Assembly (NCBI GenBank): GCA_937967325.1
Contig: CALBSQ010000401.1
Location: 1-15,369 of the forward strand
Reading direction: 5' to 3'
DNA: 15,369 bases
Source of the DNA: an uncultured Chloroflexota bacterium
Lineage (GTDB): Bacteria; Chloroflexota; UBA4733
Under the pieces are notes generated by a model, which searched no databases, was not told the DNA's origin, and worked only from the letters and a program-made list of their open reading frames with translations. A program made the translations under genes and the position numbers. Numbering within the stretch: the first letter of the stretch is position 1; the number at the start of each line of letters is the position of its first letter. This document shows, one piece after another, positions 1 through 6,149 of this stretch.

Positions 1-25
1 CCCCCAGGATTTCGCGTTGCGCCAG

Positions 26-652
26 TCAGCCCGGCTTGCGCGCCAGGAGGCAATAGTGTTTGGTGCTGTCCAGGTGGACGCCGGTGACGTCAAACTGGCC
101 GAACACCTCGCGTAGCTCATCCGGGGTGAAGAAGTGATGCGGCAGTCCCGCCTCTTTGCCATCCAGGGGAACAAGCGTGCCTGGCTCGAGCTCATCGAAG
201 CGCGTCCCCTGATCGCGCAGACTCGCCACGCTGACGAAGATAGTGCCGCCCGGCTTGAGGACGCGGTCCAGCTCGCCGATGAGCTGCTTGATTGTCGCGT
301 TCCTGGCGTGGTGGATGACCTGGACGGCGACGATCGCGTCGAAGGAGCTATCGGCATAGGGCAGCGGGTCGTACATGTCCTGCAGGTGCAGGTGAGCGGT
401 GAGGCCCGCGTCGCGGAGCGCCTGCTCGGTCAGGCGGAGTCCCTCGGGCGAGTTGTCCAGCCCGTGGACGGAGAAGCCGTGCTGGGCGAAGTAGACAACG
501 TGGCGCCCCGTCCCGCAGCCGAGGTCCAGGAGAGTTTTGGCGCCTTGCGCGACGAGCACGTCGAGCAGGCGAGGCATGTCCTCCTGGGGGCGCGTCCAGA
601 TGTTCCCCTGACGCCGGAAGATGGCGTCCCACGCCGTTGTCTGCTCGATCAT
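26..652 (-). CDS. Class I SAM-dependent methyltransferase
   Basis: This is a small Rossmann-fold methyltransferase that would transfer a methyl group from S-adenosylmethionine to an unknown acceptor. From the ATG at 652 it has 208 residues. Motif I (LLDLGCGTG) is at residues 41-49. It is followed by an acidic strand end (VHGLDNS), the strand/loop DAIVAVQVIHH typical of Methyltransf_11/25 proteins, and LKPGGTIFVSV, the usual post-motif III segment. The length is normal for a stand-alone member. An upstream in-frame ATG at 691 would add 13 basic residues (with another ATG at 676); I prefer 652 because the protein then begins directly at the family-like N-terminus, with GAGAGG just upstream although closely spaced. 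It lies 87 bp downstream of the small cysteine-containing gene on the same strand and could share its transcript. The family is secure; the substrate cannot be inferred. Confidence 0.88.
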   Translation of the reverse strand: MIEQTTAWDAIFRRQGNIWTRPQEDMPRLLDVLVAQGAKTLLDLGCGTGRHVVYFAQHGFSVHGLDNSPEGLRLTEQALRDAGLTAHLHLQDMYDPLPYADSSFDAIVAVQVIHHARNATIKQLIGELDRVLKPGGTIFVSVASLRDQGTRFDELEPGTLVPLDGKEAGLPHHFFTPDELREVFGQFDVTGVHLDSTKHYCLLARKPG

Positions 653-739
653 GGCCTCTCGACCCTTGCGCCTCATATGCCGTGTCGCCAACAGTCTTGC
701 GCGTACACTTTCTACACTCGACTTTGGGAGAGAGCGATA

Positions 740-976
740 CTACACCGACCTGACCGGCACGTGCGGCCGCGTCACCTTTGCGCCCGGCACCGACTCGAAC
801 TGGATGCCGTGATCGCCGGGATAGGGCTGCTCATGGGTGCATTCACCAGTCCAGATTTCCCGCGGAATCTGCTCCGCGAATGCCACGCACTGTCGAAAGC
901 CGGTGCGATGCCGGCCGAAGGCGCAGACCGGGCTGAAACGTGGGATAGCAAGGCTTTGGTCGAGGATGCTGCTCAT
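740..976 (-). CDS. Small cysteine-containing conserved-looking protein
   Basis: This 78-residue soluble protein has three cysteines (C18, C30, C46) and a compact motif running IPREIWTGEC, then H48, then PYPGDHGIQFE. I recall similar Cys/His-rich short proteins with an 'IPxEIxxGxxxHxxPxxGDxGIxF' tail in bacterial genomes, but I cannot name a family or function. C18, C30, C46, H48 and H56 could form a metal site; that is inference. The ATG overlaps the stop of the upstream fragment in the arrangement TGATG, so translation was probably coupled to it, which suggests the two were functional partners. Residues about 13-26 are encoded by DNA resembling part of the dispersed repeat at 2015-2052, so this part may be repeat-derived. 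The ATG at 976 is chosen for the overlap; an alternative start further upstream (1033) would extend 57 bp into the preceding gene. Confidence 0.6.
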   Translation of the reverse strand: MSSILDQSLAIPRFSPVCAFGRHRTGFRQCVAFAEQIPREIWTGECTHEQPYPGDHGIQFESVPGAKVTRPHVPVRSV

Positions 977-1440
977 CAGGCGAACCGTTCTCGAGAATAC
1001 TCCAGACCGAGCACGGATGCGACTTCCTGCCACACCTCGTGGAGGTGTTCAGCATTGACCAGCTCAAGGTCGATGGTACCACGCAGTAGGCCTTCGGGGA
1101 TGCGCCGGTCCCCACTCGCGTCCGCAATGGCGAACGCCTGCTGCAGCGCGTCCGGCGAAGGCCAACCGGCGGCCCTTGGTTGCATGGAATAGCGATAGAC
1201 CGGTGTGCCGGCGCGGATCTCCGCGAGTCGGTGCCGGCTCGCCAACAACACGTCCTCAAGGGAGAAGCTGTTTCCGGCGTGGCGCGGATCATCCCCCGGG
1301 AATCCCCACCCTTGTGGATGGTTGTGGGTGAAGACGTTCCCGGCCAGAATATCCTCATGGTCGGTAAGGTCGATCGCGGGGCAGATACACCGCGACTCCT
1401 CCCCGTTGCTATTCGCGCGGATTGCCCTCGGTATGGTTCC
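976..1440 (-). pseudogene. 5'-truncated HNHP (JAMM/MPN-like) domain fragment
   Basis: An open minus-strand frame runs from 1536 to the stop at 976, but it has no ATG, GTG or TTG upstream of a GTG at 1251, and that start would miss the main motif. The frame encodes LAGNVFTHNHPQG, then a 12-residue loop, then NSFSLED, LAEIRAGTPVYRY and a helical tail to the stop. H-x-H-P followed by S-x-x-D is the metal-binding signature of JAMM/MPN-type metalloproteases. From memory, the THNHP...SFS..D...LAE(I/L)RA...YRY order also occurs in C-terminal domains of phage minor-head (MuF-like) proteins. The Nudix gene begins at 1475 on the other strand where the missing N-terminal part should be, so this is probably the surviving 3' end of a larger gene. 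The loop between HNHP and the serine is longer than the usual JAMM spacing. Family assignment is moderate; enzymatic activity is doubtful. Confidence 0.55.
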
Positions 1441-1448
1441 GCTACAAT
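1422..1448 (+). promoter_or_regulatory. Candidate sigma70-type promoter for the first Nudix gene
   Basis: A TTGCCC box (1422-1427) and a TACAAT box (1443-1448) are separated by 15 bp, slightly short for a housekeeping promoter. They sit just ahead of a strong Shine-Dalgarno (GGAGGA, 1463-1468) and the GTG at 1475, giving a short 5' leader. The position fits; the spacing lowers confidence. Confidence 0.4.
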
Positions 1449-1474
1449 GCAGAGCAGTATATGGAGGAAGAGCT

Positions 1475-1921
1475 GTGAGCGATCGCGCCCACGTCGCCGT
1501 GCTGCACGCCGGCTGTGTGCTCCAGGAGTACAGCGTCTACGCGGCGACACCGCGAGGGCCGGGGTTTGCTCGCTGGTCCCTGCCCGGTGGGGGCCTGCTG
1601 CCGGGCGAGAGCTTCGCCGCAGCTGCCGCGCGCGAGGCGCGGGAGGAGATCGGCTGGGACGTGGTCCTCGGCTCTGTACTCGCCGTAACGGAGTTCGTAG
1701 CGGTGCGCACAGGAGAGCGCAGCATTCACCTTGTCTTCAATGCGCAGCTAAAGCCTGGGGAGTGGCCGCATGTACCGGAGGACCAGCCGGGCGACCCGGA
1801 CAGCGGACGGGTGACCGACCTCCGATGGCTGGCGGTGGCAGAGTTGCCGGATCACCTGGCCTGGCTCCGCGACATCGTCCAAGGCAGGCTAGCCAGCCAC
1901 TATGAGTTGCACCGCTACTGA
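1475..1921 (+). CDS. Nudix hydrolase
   Basis: The protein has 148 residues and hydrolyses an unknown nucleoside diphosphate linked to another group. The full Nudix box GX5EX7REUXEEXGU is present: GGLLPGE, seven residues, then REAREEIGW. The preceding WSLPGGG is also typical. Strands before and after (VAVLHAGCVLQEY; SIHLVFNAQL; VTDLRWLAVAEL) complete the usual fold. The frame is open further upstream, but the GTG at 1475 is chosen because GGAGGA lies 6 bp before it and the encoded protein then begins at the first Nudix strand. It diverges from the HNHP fragment, overlapping that reading frame's open 5' extension, and converges on the toxin-antitoxin pair across a repeat. Specificity (for example sugar-nucleotide, ADP-ribose or mutagenic nucleotide) cannot be told from the sequence. 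Confidence 0.9.
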   Translation: MSDRAHVAVLHAGCVLQEYSVYAATPRGPGFARWSLPGGGLLPGESFAAAAAREAREEIGWDVVLGSVLAVTEFVAVRTGERSIHLVFNAQLKPGEWPHVPEDQPGDPDSGRVTDLRWLAVAELPDHLAWLRDIVQGRLASHYELHRY

Positions 1922-1961
1922 GTTGGTGGGACCGGCAAGTTCAGGTGACGTCTGAACCCTG

Positions 1962-2052
1962 GCGACTGAAGTCGCGGGCTACCCCGGCGAAGCCCGCTTG
2001 CGCGGGCTGGTCCGGCCGGCGCGATGCCGGCAGAGGACGCAGACCGGACTGA
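1962..2052. repeat. Dispersed palindromic repeat (REP-like), copy 1
   Basis: This convergent intergenic stretch contains three successive hairpins: GCGACT-GA-AGTCGC (1962-1975), AGCCCGC-TTGC-GCGGGCT (1991-2008) and GCCGGC-GCGAT-GCCGGC (2015-2031). Its first half matches one arm and the interior of the element at 11900-12050 read on the opposite strand, including the shared GCGGGCTACCCC block and the AGCCCGC hairpin. Its last 38 bp match 899-936 with five mismatches. It is therefore a member of a mosaic dispersed repeat family and not a gene. It may end transcription from both flanking genes. Confidence 0.75.
1991..2008. terminator. Possible bidirectional terminator hairpin inside the repeat
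   Basis: A perfect 7-bp stem (AGCCCGC/GCGGGCT) with a TTGC loop lies between the convergent Nudix and toxin genes, where a terminator is expected. There is no clear T-tract after it on either strand, so intrinsic termination is uncertain. Confidence 0.3.
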
Positions 2053-2062
2053 CTTGCCTTTT

Positions 2063-2335
2063 TCAGGATCGTCCGATCAGTCGATCGTACTCAGCATGCG
2101 GACCGATCCAGAACCGGACGACCTTGTTGGGAGAATCATACAGCCCGACTGCCCGGTAGTCACGTGTGATGCGCACCGAACAGAGCTCACGCCGACCCCG
2201 GATGCGCTCGAAGTGCAGGGCCGGATGGCGCGGATTCGCCATCCACGTGCGGTAGGCGTCTCTCGTCTGCTGCTGAATTGCGTCAGGCAGCTCAGCAAAC
2301 AGCTCATCGAACTCCGGGGTCTTCGTCGACCTCAA
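2063..2335 (-). CDS. RelE/ParE-superfamily toxin
   Basis: This 90-residue basic protein has the layout of RelE/ParE-type toxins: an N-terminal helix pair (FDELFAELPDAIQQQTRDAY), the segment NPRHPALHFERI, then the beta-sheet core ELCSVRITRDYRAVGLY and VRFWIGPHAEYDRL. RelE members cleave mRNA at the ribosome while ParE members poison gyrase; the sequence does not say which applies. The start is a TTG that overlaps the antitoxin stop (TTGA), so translation is probably coupled and follows antitoxin synthesis. No nearer ATG would keep the N-terminal helix. The gene order, antitoxin first, is the common one. The protein looks intact. Confidence 0.85.
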   Translation of the reverse strand: MRSTKTPEFDELFAELPDAIQQQTRDAYRTWMANPRHPALHFERIRGRRELCSVRITRDYRAVGLYDSPNKVVRFWIGPHAEYDRLIGRS

Positions 2336-2550
2336 AGCAAGTCATCGAGCGGCGTGGTCTGGCCGGCACGCTCTCGCGCCCGCGCCTGGTCGGCAAGCTT
2401 GTCCAGGAGCGTCAGACTCTCCGGGCTTTCGACACGCTGGCGCCACTCAGCCTGTTCGTATTCTTGCTCGATCAGATCGGCCACGCGATCCTGGATCTCC
2501 GGCGAGAGCGACCGCGCCTTGCCTATGGCCTTCTCCAGCGCTTCAGTCAT
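2332..2550 (-). CDS. Antitoxin partner of the RelE/ParE-like toxin
   Basis: This is a 72-residue, highly charged, mostly helical protein (MTEALEKAIGKARSLSPEIQ..., then LIEQEYEQAEW and a tail ending TTPLDDLL). It should bind and neutralise the toxin encoded immediately downstream. I see no obvious ribbon-helix-helix, Phd/YefM or helix-turn-helix DNA-binding motif, so it resembles the short antitoxins of the addiction-module type in which the protein is one long helix; autoregulation is therefore uncertain. The ATG at 2550 is preceded by AAAGGGA about 6 bp upstream. The frame stays open further upstream to 2709, but that stretch does not look like protein of this family. The likely promoter lies in 2551-2600, where TATCAT and CATATG occur, without a convincing -35 box. 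Confidence 0.78.
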   Translation of the reverse strand: MTEALEKAIGKARSLSPEIQDRVADLIEQEYEQAEWRQRVESPESLTLLDKLADQARARERAGQTTPLDDLL

Positions 2551-2753
2551 CCGGTCCCTTTCGTTGCCACCAGCATATGATACGCCAAAGGTGTCGCGAC
2601 GCGGAATCGACCACGTAGCACTGTACCCGCTGCCCGGCACGTGGAGGCGCGCCATCCGCGCAGCCTGTCCACGTTCCAACGGGGAAAATGGCTCCGAGGA
2701 CTCGATCACTTCCGCGGCGACGGTCGTCGGCGCAGTAGGAGAGGATTATCACC

Positions 2754-3305
2754 GTGGCGGATCAATCGCCTCGTCACATCGTCGCCGTCAGCGCCGTGGT
2801 GACCAACGCGGTGGGAGAGGTGCTTCTCGTGCAGACCCCGCGCCGCGGCTGGGAACCGCCGGGCGGTCAGGTGGAGCAGCGCGAGGATCCGCTGACGGCG
2901 CTCGCCCGCGAGGTGGTCGAAGAAAGCGGCTGCGGTATCGGCATCGGTCGTCTGGTCGGCGTGTATTCCGTGTACTCGGAGATCAGCGCCTCCACCATCA
3001 TCGAGCTCGCCTTTCTCTGCCATCATTCTAGCGGCGTGCCGGCTGGAGGAATGGAGTGTCTCGCCGCCGGGTGGTTTCCGGTCGAGCAGGCCCTGCAGCT
3101 TGTCACCCACCCGTTTCAGGCGGCCAAGCTGCGTGACGCACTGGCCGCTCATGGCGCACCTGCGCCGCACGGCGTGGTCTATCGCGCCTATCGTCGCGAG
3201 TCGCAGCACGCCCCTGAGGCAGGGCAGGAACGGGCTGACGATGCTTCGACGCGGCCGGGGACGGACAAGCTCCGGTACGTTCTGCTCCATGAGGGCTGCT
3301 GTTGA
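2754..3305 (+). CDS. Nudix hydrolase with C-terminal extension
   Basis: The protein has 183 residues. The Nudix box is complete: G, QVEQR, E, seven residues, then REVVEESGC, preceded by the common WEPPGGQ. LVGVYSVYSE and ECLAAGWFPVEQAL match the remaining strands of the MutT-like fold, and YRAYRRE near residue 145 is where many relatives end. About 35 further residues, rich in charged and small side chains, follow to the stop; they may be non-homologous read-through next to the decayed gene downstream. The GTG start has AGGAGAGG 9 bp upstream. It diverges from the toxin-antitoxin pair (about 200 bp apart, no gene seen between) and converges on the pseudogene 20 bp beyond its stop. The first Nudix gene in the window is only distantly similar, so recent duplication is unlikely. 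The substrate is unknown. Confidence 0.88.
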   Translation: MADQSPRHIVAVSAVVTNAVGEVLLVQTPRRGWEPPGGQVEQREDPLTALAREVVEESGCGIGIGRLVGVYSVYSEISASTIIELAFLCHHSSGVPAGGMECLAAGWFPVEQALQLVTHPFQAAKLRDALAAHGAPAPHGVVYRAYRRESQHAPEAGQERADDASTRPGTDKLRYVLLHEGCC

Positions 3306-3324
3306 GCGGCAGCGGCGCTCGGCG

Positions 3325-3780
3325 CTAGCCGGATGGGAAGCCCCAGAGCCGCCGGGCGAGCTTGCAAGCAGACGCCACCTGTGCCGCGCCATCGCGGCCC
3401 CATCCAAGCAGCCCAGGCGCCTCGGCCACCGCGCAGGCGAGCCGCCCGTAGGTCCGGCCGGTCGCCGGGTCCGCCGCTGGCGGGAGCTCCTCATTCACCA
3501 GCGCGACCGCGCGGAGCTGGGCATAGGGCCGGCCACCCGCGGTCTGGGATCATGCTCGATCTTCCTCACCAGCCTGAGCGACGTCGCTCGAGACGACCAG
3601 CGACGGGTTATCCGGGCGTTGGAGCAACTCGATGGCGACGAGCGGACCCCATCCCCACGCGTGCATCGACTGCACGGATCGCAAGCCGGCTTGTGGTCGG
3701 CCTCAGCGTCGCGGAGCCTGCGCATCACCTTCCCGCGACTGGAGAGCGGGCGCAAGCTCATGCTGGAGTGTAGCCCGCAT
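3325..3780 (-). pseudogene. Degraded gene of unknown function with two in-frame TGA codons
   Basis: On the minus strand one frame, ending at the TAG at 3327-3325, reads like genuine protein with very high GC in third codon positions. It has MHAWGWGPLVAIELL...PDNPSLVVSSDVAQAG, then GGRPYAQLRAVALVNEELPP, TGRTYGRLACAVAEAPGLLG and KLARRLWGFPSG. It is broken by TGA codons at 3552-3550 and 3705-3703; both could have arisen from TGG (tryptophan). The frame can be followed back to an ATG at 3780 but the first part is less convincing and lacks a Shine-Dalgarno. I do not recognise the family. Other genes here use TGG for tryptophan and TGA as stop, so recoding is unlikely. It fills the otherwise gene-less 560 bp between the Nudix and propeller genes. 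Confidence 0.55.
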
Positions 3781-3801
3781 TATGGCGATTGACATTGACG
3801 T

Positions 3802-3828
3802 ATGTCAGGCGTGCGTAGCCTCTGACAT
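3802..3828. other. Imperfect inverted repeat after the propeller gene
   Basis: ATGTCA-GGC and GCC-TC-TGACAT pair with a 7-nt loop and a 2-nt bulge. The repeat lies about 40 bp beyond the stop of the minus-strand propeller gene and could be a transcript end, but no T-run follows, so an operator is equally possible. Confidence 0.25.
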
Positions 3829-3868
3829 GGACCCCTTGGCCGTCGCCGCGGCGGCCCGCCCAGCACCA

Positions 3869-5071
3869 TCAGGCTGGCGGCAGCACCAGCACGTCGATGG
3901 GCTGGGAGCTGGTCGGGACTTCGCGTAAAGTCTGGCCGGTCGCCGTATCGAGAAAGAGGAGCGCGCCGCCGACACCGGCCCGCGGATTCAGCGCACCCGG
4001 CACATTCCCCACCACCAGATGCCCATTCGGCAGCAGCGCCAGGCGCTGGCCACAGGGTACGTGCTCGGCGGGCATTCCGGGTGGACCGGGCGGAACCGGA
4101 TCCTCCGCGGCCCCGCTCTGGAGATCGAGGACGCTCAGGCCACCGCGGTAACCACAAGAGCCAACAGCGTAGAGCTTGCCCGCGCGCGCATCAAGCGCGA
4201 AGTCCATTAGGAAGCCACCACCAAGCTGAAAGTATAGCGTCCGGCGCACCTGGCCGGAGCGGTCGACGTCGAAGACCGTTCCAGAGCTGGTGTCGTCCGC
4301 GCTGACCGCGAGCACCCCGTCGCCATAGAACTGGAACCCAGCAATGCCGGGCAGGCAGGCGCCGCTCTTGAGGGTTGCCCGGCAGGGGATCACGCCGTCC
4401 GGCGTGCGCTGGAGCCAATCGATGCCGGCCAGGTCGAGGCGGCCGCCGTAGTAGCTGTAGTAGAGGGTGCGCTCGCCGGGCGCGACTGCCGCCTGGTAGA
4501 TGAGGAAGTCACCGGGCACGGGCCCCTTGGGAGTCCAGTTGGCCAGGGACTTCACGGCCCAGGTGTGCAGGATCGCCCCCTGTTCGGGGTCCAGCTCGCT
4601 CACCACGGCCGTACCCGGGCGGCTGCCGAACAGGTAGACGTGGCCGGTCACGGGACCAACGGCCAGGCTCTGATAGCGGGCATCGCCGGAGGCGAAGGAG
4701 TAGGTTGCTCGCCGGCTCAGGTCGGGCAAGGCCAGCACCACGAGCCGATTGCTCCCCGCGGGCTGGTCGGGGACGAGCACGTACAGGGCGTGGCGATCGC
4801 GGCTCAGGGCGAGGTAGTGGCCGGGCGGGCGAAACGTGCCGGCCGCCGGCACGCCGGCCAGGGCGAGATCACGAAAGAGGCCGCCGGTGTCGCTGTCTAC
4901 CTCGGCGAGGCGGTTGTTGGATAGGAGCGCGACGACGTTACTGGGTTTGGCTCCGCCACTCGACTGCGCCGACGTTGCCCAGACGAAGATCAGCATCACC
5001 GGCAGTGCCGCGACGGCGACACCGTGGAATAGGTGGCTCAGCAGGTCACTGCCCTTGGTCGCTCCGATCAT
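3869..5071 (-). CDS. Membrane-anchored or secreted beta-propeller-like protein
   Basis: The 400-residue protein has a short cytoplasmic N-terminus, a hydrophobic segment at about residues 17-37 (VAVAALPVMLIFVWATSA) acting as signal peptide or anchor, then an extracytoplasmic domain of repeated short strands: VVALLSNNRLAEVDSDTGG, GHYLALSRDRHALYVLVPD, YQSLAVGPVTGHVYLFGS, FALDARAGKLYAVGS, QRLALLPNGHLVVGN, ALLFLDTATGQTLREV. This spacing is that of YVTN/WD40-like propellers. No catalytic motif is evident, and it probably binds a ligand or partner outside the membrane. Paired cysteines around PDGVIPCRATLKSGACLP may form a disulfide. The ATG at 5071 has GAGGAG 8 bp upstream; a GTG at 5086 lies inside that Shine-Dalgarno and is less likely. 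It starts 48 bp after the hydrolase gene and may be its operon partner. Confidence 0.72.
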   Translation of the reverse strand: MIGATKGSDLLSHLFHGVAVAALPVMLIFVWATSAQSSGGAKPSNVVALLSNNRLAEVDSDTGGLFRDLALAGVPAAGTFRPPGHYLALSRDRHALYVLVPDQPAGSNRLVVLALPDLSRRATYSFASGDARYQSLAVGPVTGHVYLFGSRPGTAVVSELDPEQGAILHTWAVKSLANWTPKGPVPGDFLIYQAAVAPGERTLYYSYYGGRLDLAGIDWLQRTPDGVIPCRATLKSGACLPGIAGFQFYGDGVLAVSADDTSSGTVFDVDRSGQVRRTLYFQLGGGFLMDFALDARAGKLYAVGSCGYRGGLSVLDLQSGAAEDPVPPGPPGMPAEHVPCGQRLALLPNGHLVVGNVPGALNPRAGVGGALLFLDTATGQTLREVPTSSQPIDVLVLPPA

Positions 5072-5119
5072 CGCGCTGCTCCTCACCAGCCGGCGCCCGG
5101 CGGTCCACCTCGGTGGCTA

Positions 5120-5977
5120 CTACAGTCCATTTGCCCCAGCGGTTCCCAGCGCGCCGAGAAAATCGAGCACGACGCGATTGAACAACTCGGGCCGCTCCAT
5201 GTTGGGCACGTGGGCGACGTCCGGAATAACCTCCTTGCGCGACCCGGCGATGCCGGCGTGCAGGAGGTCCGCCTCGTCCAGGACGTCCGGCACGTCGCCA
5301 TCGGCGGCGATGATGAGGGTCGGGACGCCGATCTCGCCTAGCCGGCCGATGGCCGGAGGCTCCAGCGACGGCGGGTCGTCGCCCCGGTTCGCGTAGTAGT
5401 GCGCCACCATCTCCCCCATGCGGGCCCGGACGGCCGGGTCGACCTGAGCCGGGCTTCGTTTCGGCCCATCCACCCACATCCGCAGCGTCAGCCCGACAGC
5501 GCCCGACACGTCCCCTGTCGCTAGCGCCGCCCCGATCTCACCCCACTGCCGCAGCGTCGCGTCGGAGGCGGCGAAGCCGCCCACGGCCGCCTCTACCGGT
5601 ATGAGGGCGTCCACCATCGCGGGATAGGCGAGGGTGAAATCGATGGCGATCGCGCCGCCCATGGACATGCCGAGGATCGCGGCCCGCGCGATGTCGAGGT
5701 GGCGCAGCAGGTCGCGCAGGGCGGCATGGTGCGTGTAGGGGATACTGGGGACGCCCGAGCGGCCGGAGCCGTGCCGGTCGTAGCGGATGACCTGGCAGTG
5801 CGCCGCGAAGGCGGCGACCTGATCGTCGAACATCCGGCTGTCCGCGAAGCCCTGGTGCAGCAGGACGAGCGGTTGGCCGACGCCGGTGACCTCGTAGTAG
5901 AGCGGCGCCCCGCTGATCTCCGCGAATCCGGCGTGCGTTTGTGGGGTGTCAGTCACAGTTCCCTCTTCCTCGCCCAC
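5120..5977 (-). CDS. Alpha/beta-fold hydrolase
   Basis: This 285-residue protein belongs to the alpha/beta hydrolase superfamily (AB_hydrolase_1). It has the oxyanion region PLVLLHQGFADSRMF, the strand VIRYDRHGSGRS, the nucleophile elbow GMSMGG with Ser105, an acidic residue after the strand LIIAADGD (Asp226 or Asp228) and the base in DVAHVPNMERPE (His256). The triad is therefore complete. HQG replaces the usual HG(F/W). A cap segment lies at about residues 130-210. The GTG at 5977 has AGGAGGG 9 bp upstream; another GTG at 5956 with AGAGGG before it is also possible and would remove seven residues. The gene follows the kinase gene after 172 bp and precedes the propeller gene. Such proteins are often annotated as 3-oxoadipate enol-lactonase-like, but the substrate cannot be assigned. 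Confidence 0.92.
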   Translation of the reverse strand: MGEEEGTVTDTPQTHAGFAEISGAPLYYEVTGVGQPLVLLHQGFADSRMFDDQVAAFAAHCQVIRYDRHGSGRSGVPSIPYTHHAALRDLLRHLDIARAAILGMSMGGAIAIDFTLAYPAMVDALIPVEAAVGGFAASDATLRQWGEIGAALATGDVSGAVGLTLRMWVDGPKRSPAQVDPAVRARMGEMVAHYYANRGDDPPSLEPPAIGRLGEIGVPTLIIAADGDVPDVLDEADLLHAGIAGSRKEVIPDVAHVPNMERPELFNRVVLDFLGALGTAGANGL

Positions 5978-6149
5978 GCCTCTTTCCCTCCTCGCATCAG
6001 GTCTATTCGGGAAGCCTCGCGCGTTCCACTCTCATCGTAGCGCTATCCATGGTCATGCGCTGTTGCACCATGCCGAACGCTCGCGGGCGACTTTGGTGAG
6101 TGCTTTGTTCGCGACCAGCCGGAGACGGTGGACAAGCTCGGTGGCCCGC

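Noticed and set aside
134..1192. Long plus-strand open frame over the methyltransferase and HNHP region
   Set aside because: It is antisense to genes with clear motifs and its translation has no family-like features; long shadows are expected at this GC content.
1962..2052. CRISPR array or tRNA in the palindromic intergenic region
   Set aside because: The repeats are nested hairpins without regular spacers, and no cloverleaf or CCA end can be drawn.
2551..2753. N-terminal extension of the antitoxin back to 2709
   Set aside because: The extra residues do not resemble the antitoxin and the ATG at 2550 has a good ribosome-binding site. No other gene was seen in this divergent gap.
3550..3705. 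Selenocysteine or TGA-tryptophan recoding in the decayed gene
   Set aside because: TGG encodes tryptophan and TGA ends other genes here; no SECIS-like structure was recognised. Nonsense mutation is simpler.
6000..6149. A small gene between the kinase and hydrolase genes
   Set aside because: No frame has both a ribosome-binding site and protein-like composition; the stretch appears to be untranslated spacer.
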